Source: Fulvia fulva (taxonomy: Eukaryota > Ascomycota > Dothideomycetes > Mycosphaerellales > Mycosphaerellaceae). Taken from it: a DNA stretch of 64,000 bases. The notes under the pieces were generated by a model. That model saw nothing but the letters and a program-made list of their open reading frames with translations, made no database searches and was not told the DNA's origin. Positions 53,022 through 61,536 of the stretch are shown piece after piece. How positions within the stretch are numbered: the stretch's first letter is position 1; every line of letters begins with the position of its first letter. The position numbers and the translations under genes were made by a program. Location of the stretch: positions 5,504,501 through 5,568,500 of the forward strand of contig NC_063015.1 of the NCBI RefSeq assembly GCF_020509005.1, written 5' to 3'.

Positions 53022-56000
53022 TGCCTCACACTAACAGACTATCAATCATTCAGTATAATGTGAACAGAAGCAAAGACAAGGTCCAAAGGAGCTTTCTACA
53101 AGCCTTAGACCCGGAGGAACACCACATTATAGCAATACAGGAACCATGGATCAACCCACACTCTATGATTCCATCAACTGTGCGAGACCCGAGATACCAC
53201 GTAGTAATAAACAGAACCGAGGGAGTCCCACGAACTTGTATCTATGTCAGTAAGAAGGTACTAGCAGAGGACTGGCAGGCCTGGCCGAGAACCGACAGGG
53301 ATATCACCACAGTGCAGCTCAAAACAACTCAAGGCCAGGTCCTGATCCATAGCGTATACAACCCACATCCAGAGTCCAGAAGCAGCACACAACTACACAC
53401 GCTAGGAAGGCTCCCGGAAGCAATGGACCAACAAAACCACAACATCGTGATAGGAGATTTCAACCTCCACCACCCAAAGTGGGGATCGGACTTCACCCCA
53501 GCACACCACTTCTTAGCAGGGAGGCTCATTGGTCAGATGGAAACAGCCCAAATGGACTTGATCACGCCAAAGGGAACAGAAACTTGGGCTAGAAACAACA
53601 GTTCTAGCACGCTAGACCTATGCTTCATGTCCCACGCCTTAACACGACGGGTAGAAAGCTGCACAGTCAATAACCAACTAGAGTCCTCATCAGACCACTA
53701 TCCAATCCAAACCGACATCCAACTCACAGTTGAGGAGGAGAGGGAACCTGAGAGGAGGCTCTGCTGGAAGCAGGCCGAGTGGACACTAGTACAGCAGCGG
53801 CTAGAAGGCGAACTAGAACAGGTGAACATTGACAACATACACACAACGGAGGGGATTGACCAAGCAGTGGAGCAGCTGATAGAAGCTATGCAAAGGGCAG
53901 CCCAGGCCCATATACCTGAGAAGAGATGGTCGCTATACCAGAAGCCATACTGGACACCAGAGTGCACAGCCAAAGTCAAGGAGGCAAGGAGAGCAAGAAG
54001 GAGATGGGAGCAACGGCGCACCCAAGCAAACTGGGAAGCCTATAACAACGCGTGCAAAGCAAAGAAGGCGCAGATCAGAAGAGACAAGACGCAGGAGTGG
54101 AGGTCAACTGTAGGGATGATCACAGAACACCCGGAACAAATCTGGAGACTAGCAGAATGGGCTAGGAAACTAGACGAGGAACGAAACTCCCCGCCCCAGT
54201 TTCCCTCAATACAGGACCAAGACGGGGAAACGCAAACCACTCCGATAGGGAAAGCGAAAGCATTCGCAGACCACTTCTTCCGGACTCAGGTAGAGGCAGG
54301 CCTAAGCAACATCCCAGGAACACGCATTCCTCCGCCAAGGGAGGCTAACTGGCAAGTGTCTGCTATAGAGATCGGAAACATTATCAAGAAACTGAAGGGC
54401 AACAAAGCCCTAGGCCCAGACAAGATCCCTAACTGTTACCTAAAAGCTAGCAGCAGCCTCATCACTCCAGTGCTTGCGCCAATCTTTACCCAGTGTATGA
54501 AGCAGGGGTATTGCCCAAAGGCTTTTAGGCAATCACTGACTTGCGTCCTAAGGAAACCCCAAAAGGAAGACTATACCAAGTTGAAGTCATACAGACCAAT
54601 TGCGTTGCTGAACACACTAGGGAAGCTCCTAGAGAAGGTCGTGGCTGTAAGGCTCACCGGAATAGTAGAAGAACACAACCTCCTCCCGGCAACGCAAATG
54701 GGGGGGAGACAAAAGAGATCTACCCTCACAGCAGTCGAACTGATCACAGGGCAAATCAGACACATCTGGCACTATGGCAACAACAAGGTAGCCTCACTGC
54801 TTTCACTAGACATATCAGGGGCTTTCGACAACGTGTCCCACGCAAGGCTCCCACACATCCTCAGAATGAAAAGCATCCCAGCCTGGATAGTACACTTTGT
54901 GCAGTCATTCCTTAAGGACAGAACAACCCAGATCCTCCTAGGGTCCTTCAAAGCCCCGCAGACCCCAATTGCGAACACGGGCATCCCACAGGGCTCTACA
55001 CTCTCCCCAATTCTGTTCCTCCTCTTTATGGCCGACCTGACCCCACTCCTAGAAACAGCAAACACCTCAGCATCGGGGTTCGTGGATGACACAAATATCC
55101 TAGCGTGGTCGGGGTCCACAGAGGAAAACTGCGCACTCCTAGAGGAGAGACATAGACAATGCGAAAAGTGGGCAAGAGAGCATGGGGCGAAATTCGCACC
55201 GGACAAGTACCAACTTATCCATTTTAGCAAGGCAAAGACAAAACACAACTTGGCAGCACCAGTAAAAATCCAGGGGTTCGAGACCCATCCTACAAGGGAA
55301 CTCAGAGTCCTTGGGATATGGCTAGACCCGAAACTCAGCTGGGGACCACAAGTGAAGAAGGCGCAAGCGAGAGCGGACACCAACAGACAATCAATCGAGA
55401 GACTCACTACGTCAACCTGGGGGGCGACCTTCACAAAGGCCCAGACCATGTACAAGGCCATTGTCAAGCCCGCAATGCTATATGGAGCAGCAATTTGGGC
55501 AGCGGCAAAACACATCCCGAAGAGAATTGAGGACCCCCTCAACAGAGCGCAGGCAGCCTGCCTAAAGAGAGTACTAGGGGCATACAAGTCAACCCCTCAC
55601 AGGACAATGGAAATGGAATCAGGTACAGCCCCCATCAGGGAGTACCTCCAGGGCATGAGGTGTCAATACGCAGAGAAGACATCAGCATACCCAGCCCAGG
55701 GAACCATCCAAGCAGCTACTCAAAGGATAAGAACCCAGTGGGAGAGGAGGAGAAGACCCAACCGGCCACACATGATCCTACAGAAGGAAGCAGACCTAAA
55801 AACATCACAGGAAATCCTAGCAGCCCTTGAACAGAGAGAAGCTCTGAGGGAGCAAGCTAACACAGGGGACAAAGGGAAAAAGAAGCAAAGCCAAGCAGAA
55901 AGGATCGCAGGTCACCTATAGGAAACGCGTTGGAACCAAAAACCGGTGAGGCCAGGAGCCCCACCAGCGGCCAGGACCTTCGGGAGGTATAACTACCTCA

Positions 56001-56422
56001 TCTACAAAGACCTGAAGAGGGCGGAAGCAAGCATAGCTATCCAGATTCGCTCTGAGCACATTGGGCTGAGAGCATACTTGCACCAAAGAAGAGTCCCAGG
56101 ATACGATTCCAAACGTTGCCCCTGTGGCTACCTATCCCAAAACCCGGAGCACATGGTGCTGAACTGTGCTAAGTGGGTAAAAGGGAGAAGCCAGTGGAGG
56201 GCGAAGGCAAGAGACAGGCAATACCAGGCCATCATCCAGGACAGACAAGATATAAGGAGAGTGACAAGATGGATCCTTAACGAGGACTACCTAGAGCAAT
56301 TCTCCCTAGCAGTAGAAACGGAAAGGTGGATAGAGAGGAGGGAGAGAGAGAGAAGAGCCGGGGAAACAGAAGGGAGAAAGGGAATCGAGAGGAGGACATC
56401 ACCAGGGTTACGGGCAAGGTAG
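53021..56422 (+). pseudogene. LINE C ORF2, endonuclease/reverse transcriptase with one internal TAG
   Basis: Begins MPHTNRLSIIQYNVNRSKDK. APE endonuclease (about residues 8-225): IQEPWINPHS, VIGDFNLHHPKWGSD and SSSDHYPIQ. Reverse transcriptase (about 470-720): ADKIPNCYL-like region, YRPIALLNTLGKLLEKVV, LLSLDISGAFDNVS, GIPQGSTLSPILFLLF and FVDDTNILAWS (VDD at about 688). The C-terminal CPCGYLSQNPEHMVLNC motif starts at about residue 1033. No RNase H is seen. The only defect is TAG at 55919-55921; LINE B has Trp (TGG) there. Without this stop the frame would be 1,133 residues. Confidence 0.92.
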
Positions 56423-56622
56423 TCATAGGGTAACAACCATGACACTAGCGTACCCTGAAGGAAGGAGAACGAAAGGACAAGACAGGAAAGAACGAGGAGG
56501 GCAAAGACGAGGAGGTTTTCATCCGTTAATCGGGTTTCCTACCTACACAAATAGACCTAAATAGCGAGAGACCTGCATAGGCCATAGGGCACTAAAACAG
56601 GCGAATGAATAATCTATCTATC

Positions 56623-56636
56623 TATATAGTAATAAC
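56623..56636 (+). repeat. Right target-site duplication of LINE C
   Basis: TATATAGTAATAAC, identical to 51687-51700, directly after the ATCT-repeat tail. Confidence 0.95.
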
Positions 56637-56757
56637 TTATAAGTTACTATAAGTTAAACCTAATGTTCTTATATATTTATTCATCGGCAAACGCTAAAAC
56701 CCTAAGATTTTAAGATCTGAAATTTTTAGATTTTGAGCTTTATAACTATATATAGTA

Positions 56758-58623
56758 ACGTACTTCACTACCGAGCGGGCTATACTACCGAGCGGGCCAC
56801 TTTTACTAAGAACTATACCACTTCTACTTTGATTACGACGGTATCTTAACACGACGACATCCTATAGAATCGTTACTAGGAGGACAATTCCCCTTCAGAT
56901 TCTTCGCTATCTAGTAAGTCTACTTAATAGGTACGTACGTTATGCCCCGACTCGCCACATCGCTTATAGCGTCGTAGCCTTAGTACTAGCCGAACACTAT
57001 CTAGCGACTCTCTACTTACTTCCTGCCTCCTAGTGTCCTCTAGAGGTATTAATTGCGACGCCTTATCGAAGGTTAGAGACCCTCTAGACTGAATATACTT
57101 GCGCTTTCGTGCTTTCCGCTATGTAAGGGTCTCGTTAGACTTACGTAGCTCACTGATCTCGCTTCGTATAAGAGCTATCTAATGCGCTATCTCTCTACTC
57201 CCTTTCACAAGCTTATACACCCCTTCCTATAACGAGTTTGGCGATGAACCTGCCCGGGCACGCATTTTGTTCGTTACTAGTGTCGATTAAGAGTCGAATT
57301 CCTTTATAGTTCGTAGTGTCTTCGACTCCTAAGGGGTAGAGTCCGGAGCTAGAGGGGTTGGCGTACGTAGCTTAACATTAAGCTTGTCTATCACTACCTA
57401 TAGATTGAATAGAACTAAACTAGCGCCTCTAAAGCTCGATAGTATGTTCTCCTATCTAAATACAGCGTTAAAGGCTACCCGGAAGGCGCGTAGGAACTCT
57501 ACTTTATCGATATAAGTAATACGCTAGCGTACTAAGCCCGAGAGCTAAGTACCGTATACCTTCTTTAAAAGCGAATAGCAACCTATATCTAATAGCTAGA
57601 GTAAGTACGAGGCGTACGATAGTATATATAGGGCCAAGATCTTGTATTCCTTATACAAATTCTAGAATACCTTCGAGTTGTAGCTCTCGTAGCTATCAAT
57701 AATGAGTAGTCTCTATGCCCTAGTCGTACGAGCTATAGTATACTTATAGAAATGCTCTAGCTACCGTATACCGAACTTATTATTAGTCTAGCCGTTCCCT
57801 ACTAGCCCGATTGTCTAGTCTAGACCCAAGTTGCCTTCTTAGTACTAGGTACTAATGTGCTGTTTACCTATAAGGATGACGTAGGGTAGGAGCGCTATTC
57901 CGTCTATATAGATAGTCTTAATTACTATTGCCTATTCTCTGTTACCCTATGAAACGACCTTCCTCTTTCTACTACGCCTTTCTAAACCCGTAACGACGCT
58001 CTAAGACGTAATGACACCTATTATAAACCCTATCTCGTCGAAGTTATAGGTGTCCTAGTTAAGGATGCTATACTTCTCCTTTATATTACGTATAAGTAAG
58101 AACCACTTCTCGATAACGTCTAGATCTTCTATTAGGGCTCGCTAACGATCGTATCTACGTGTCATACGAACCTTTAGCTCACGATGCCGCCTAATGAACC
58201 TGTCTGTCTAATTAAGTCTAGCGGGCTTGAGACCCTTCTCTTGTAGTAATGAATCGGCCATTACTCGTACACTAGCCTTTAATAGCGGGAAACCTCTAAG
58301 ATCTAGCTCGAGTATATACTCAAGTATCACCCTCTCTTCTAGCTCTATAAGCTTCTTCGAGTGAGGCTTATAGTCACCCCGAGGAGGTCGTCTATTCAAT
58401 CGATACCCTAGTATAGTTCGAGACGCGTCGTATACCTTTGTAGCAAGTCGATTCGTAATTGTCGCGTCGCGTTTCGTAGCCGAGACAGCTAAGGTCAGTT
58501 TGGCCTCGTTTGAAGACAATACACGCTATAATAGTAGTTATATAGCTATATCTATAGAAGTGGTATAGTTCTTAGCAAAAGTGGCCCGCTCGGTAGTATG
58601 GCCTACTCGGTAGTAAAGCACGT
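56758..58623 (-). mobile_element. Fot1/pogo-like DNA transposon copy 1, 1.87 kb
   Basis: Terminal inverted repeats of about 68 bp (ACGTACTTCACTACCGAGCG at left; the right end reads ACGTGCTTTACTACCGAGTA when reversed), containing a doubled CTACCGAGCGGGC motif. TA dinucleotides flank both ends (56756-56757 and 58624-58625), as expected for the Tc1/mariner/pogo superfamily. Length is normal for fungal Fot1-like elements. The transposase on the minus strand (58519 to about 57000) is broken by many stops. A CENP-B-type N-terminus and a DDE-type DEIGF motif can be read. Confidence 0.85.
58208..58519 (-). pseudogene. Transposase N-terminal remnant of pogo-like copy 1
   Basis: Longest open stretch of the copy 1 transposase (103 codons, NEAKLTLAVSATKRDATITN through LLQEKGLKPARLN). 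The LEERVILEYILELDLRGFP segment is a CENP-B/pogo DNA-binding helix-turn-helix. The start codon equivalent to that of copy 2 has become ATA and two further upstream codons are stops. It is nearly identical to the copy 2 ORF. The rest of the transposase has stops. Confidence 0.8.
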
Positions 58624-58625
58624 TA

Positions 58626-58626
58626 C

Positions 58627-58657
<31 letters not shown>

Positions 58658-58695
58658 GAAACGTATATTTTATTATATAAAAAGTATAAGTTATA
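58626..58695. repeat. (TA)n microsatellite spacer between the two pogo-like copies
   Basis: A run of alternating TA (about 58632-58660) and AT-rich sequence separates the facing ends of the two elements. AT-rich TA runs are usual targets for TA-inserting elements. Confidence 0.8.
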
Positions 58696-59828
58696 ACGTG
58701 CTTTACTACCGAGCGGGCCACACTACCGAGCGGGCCACTTTTACTAAGAACTGTACCACTTCTATAGATATAGCTATGCAACCACTATTACAGCATATAT
58801 TGTCTTTAAACGAGGCCAAACTGACCTTAGCTGTCCAGGCCACGAAACGCGACGCGACAATTACGAATCGACTTGCTACAAAGGTATACGACGCGTCTCG
58901 AACTATACTAGGGTATCGATTGAATAGACGACCTCCTCGGGGTGACTATAAGCCTCACTCGAAGAAGCTTATAGAGCTAGAAGAGAGGGTGATACTTGAG
59001 TATATACTCGAGCTAGATCTTAGAGGTTTCCCGCTATTAAAGGCTAGTATACGAGTAATGGCCGATTCATTACTACAAGAGAAGGGTCTCAAGCCCGCTA
59101 GACTTAATTAGACAGACAGGTTCATTAGGCGGCATCGTGAGCTAAAGGTTCGTATGACACGTAGATACGATCGTTAGCGAGCCCTAATAGAAGATCTAGA
59201 CGTTATCGAGAAGTGGTTCTTACTTATACGTAATATAAAGGAGAAGTATAGCATCCTTAACTAGGACACCTACAACTTCGACGAGATAGGGTTCATAATA
59301 GGTGTCATTACGTCTTAGAGCGTCGTTACGGGTTCAGAAAGGCGTAGTGGAAAGAGGAAGGTCGTTTAATAGGGCAATAGAGAGGGAGTAGGGAGATAGC
59401 GTATTAGATAGCTCTTATACGAAGCGAGATTAGTGAGCTACGTAAGTCTAACAAGGACCTTATATAGCGGAAAGCACGAAAGCGCAAGTATATTCAGTCT
59501 AGAGGGTCTCTAACCTTCGATAAGGCGTCGTAATTGATACCTCTAGAGGATACTAGGAGGCAGGAAGTGAGTAGAGAGTCGCTAGATAGTGTTCGGCTAG
59601 TACTAAGGCTACGACGCTATAAGCGATATAGCGATTCGGGGCATAACGTACGTACCTATTCAGTAGACTCGCTAGATAGCGAAGAATCTAAAGAGGAATT
59701 GTCCTCCTAGTAACGATTCTGTAGGATGTCGTCGTGTTAAGATACCGTCGCAATTAAAGTGGAACTAGTACAGTTCTTAGCAAAAGTGGCCCGCTCGGTA
59801 GTGTGGCCCGCTCGGTAGTAAAGCACGT
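58696..59828 (+). mobile_element. Fot1/pogo-like copy 2, internally deleted (1.13 kb), head to head with copy 1
   Basis: The TIR begins ACGTGCTTTACTACCGAGCG, the end reads the same when reversed, and TA flanks both ends (58694-58695 and 59829-59830). The sequence matches copy 1 in reverse orientation from the TIR through the transposase N-terminus, and again near the end. About 730 bp of the central part is missing, with the junction near 59380 (GGGCAATAGAGAGGGAGTAG). It is therefore a non-autonomous derivative. Confidence 0.85.
58776..59111 (+). CDS. Open N-terminal transposase fragment (CENP-B-type DNA-binding domain)
   Basis: ATG at 58776 (MQPLLQHILSLNEAKLTL) gives 111 residues to TAG at 59109-59111. 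The stop replaces the Trp expected in the family (RLN-x-TDRFIRRH). The helix-turn-helix region (EERVILEYILELDLRGFP, then RVMADSLLQEKGLKPA) is that of pogo/Tigger/Fot1 transposases that bind the TIRs. Catalytic DDE domain absent. The fragment could still bind TIRs if expressed (inference). An extension upstream to 58698 is open but has no ATG. Confidence 0.6.
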   Translation: MQPLLQHILSLNEAKLTLAVQATKRDATITNRLATKVYDASRTILGYRLNRRPPRGDYKPHSKKLIELEERVILEYILELDLRGFPLLKASIRVMADSLLQEKGLKPARLN

Positions 59829-59902
59829 TAACTAGATATACGAGAAATTAAAAAAAGCCTAAAAATCGTAAGTTTAGATTATACTAGGTTTATAGTAGAG
59901 TT

Positions 59903-60023
59903 TCTAATATACTAAGGGTTATAGGAGTACTTTCTTAACACAATATAGGGACATAGCGGCATACTTTTACTATAAAGCGATACGGTAGTATTTTCCGACA
60001 CAATAAGGGACATAGGAGTATTT
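59903..60023 (+). repeat. 30-bp minisatellite, four units, right arm of the inverted pair
   Basis: Reverse complement of the unit array at 51484-51603. Outermost unit 60023-59994, then 59993-59964, a 31-bp unit 59963-59933, and 59932-59903. The plus strand reads AGGGACATAGGAGTATTTCA at the outer end. The arms differ by substitutions and occasional indels. Confidence 0.8.
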
Positions 60024-60359
60024 CACCGGTGATTACCTATAAAAGATCCTATATTATCTTCGACGGATCTAGACGACGTCTATCGGCGCCATTGCTAAAC
60101 ACGACACATTCGAAAGTCCTTATCAAGGCCATTCTAACGATCTATAAAGCAGGCTACTGCCCCTAGAATTAAGGGAGTTCTACCTCATTTAATTTGGATA
60201 GCTTCAAGTTCTCTTCACCCTCTTTCTTTAGCTCTAAACGCCGCGGAGGTGCCTAGCTACATTAGGCAACTCCTAGGTAATAGTAGCCGAGGCTACGGCA
60301 CTACCGGCGCCTACGGCTCTATAGGCGAAGCTCCCCTAAGACAACTAGTAGTAACTTAT

Positions 60360-61536
60360 AGAGGGTGTAAAAAGTATAGAAACTAACGATTAGCTCCTAT
60401 ACCGGTCTCTATAGGTGATAATCACTTAGCTACGTACGGCGCTAGTACTGTCGTATTACCGAGGGTAATAAGAAATAAGGACGACGTCTTAGGCGATTAA
60501 TAAGGCCATCCGGAATTAATACCCCTATAGCTCGGTATCGGTCGCGGCATCGACACTAGGCCCCCGCCTAACGCACGATATAGTTACGATCCGTATTATA
60601 GCAAAGGAAGACTAGGCCGAAGCTACGAAGCTATCGGATAAGGAGCTCGCCTAGCGAATCAATTAACTAGGGGTGGTCGTAGTGAACTAATAGTCTAACG
60701 GTACTCTATAGATCTATACTAGCTCTACTACTACTAGGGGGCGCCTAGAGGCATAGCTATAGTAGGTTTCTAAAGTTACGGTATTAGCGAAGGTCTTAAC
60801 GAAGCAATTCACGATCCTAGTCCACGATATACCTAAAGAGTTCGACCTAACTAACTAAGGTCACCTACGTATTCTATAAGAGGATAACCCGGTCACTCTT
60901 AACTCTCTAATCTAGAAGGCGACTTAGCTCTATAGGAAATAGCTAGAAGGTAAGAAGGCCTCGGCGCTAATCGTATAGCTATAAGACGCGAAAGCGGCGG
61001 ATCTAGTAAGAGAACAAGGCCTAATCTAGTAATATAGCCTTAAGATAGTCGAAAAGTACTCCTTATCCTTTCGTGTCCTCTAATACTTCAAATGCTAACA
61101 GTATAGACACCAAACCTATACGTACATAAATAAGTAGACCTGCTCGAACTATATAGGAGACTATATATCTAGGGACTATATATCGGCTACGAGGCGGTAC
61201 GCGAACTGTCCGGGGTACTATCTATCGTATAGCGCGGAGTTCCTATAGCGGAAACTAGCGAAAAAAAGGTAATTACAAACAGAACCGTCGCCCTAAGATT
61301 CTACGGCGACCGTAAGGCTAGTCTATACCGGAACTAGCTAGCGGCGGTCGGGTATAAGCGCCCTAGGGCCGAGAATAATATAAAGGATACGTAACCTAGG
61401 GCGTACGGGAGGCTACGTACTCTACTAGCTACGGCGAGGGAATCTAACTAGGCCCGGCTCCCCTATAGTACATAACCGATAGGCGTAGACTAGGACGCGC
61501 TAGGTAGTAGGACATAGGATATTATAGAGGAAATGA
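60360..61536 (+). pseudogene. LINE D ORF1 remnant
   Basis: Zinc-knuckle region recognisable at about 61080-61260 in a frame broken by many TAG codons. Its TGA overlaps the ORF2 start (ATGA at 61533-61536). Confidence 0.55.

Larger units (their letters stand above)
51701..56622 (+). mobile_element. LINE C (Tad1-like), full length, 4.92 kb
   Basis: Delimited exactly by the 14-bp duplications TATATAGTAATAAC. It has a 5' leader of only 28 nt (51701-51728), ORF1, overlapping ORF2, a 200-bp 3' UTR and an ATCT-repeat tail. It shares 3' UTR blocks with LINEs A and B (ATGACACTAG, AGGAGGTTTT, GCATAGGCC, GGGCACTA). Apart from one TAG the coding regions are intact, so it is recent. Inserted in AT-rich DNA between the two minisatellite arms. 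Confidence 0.95.
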
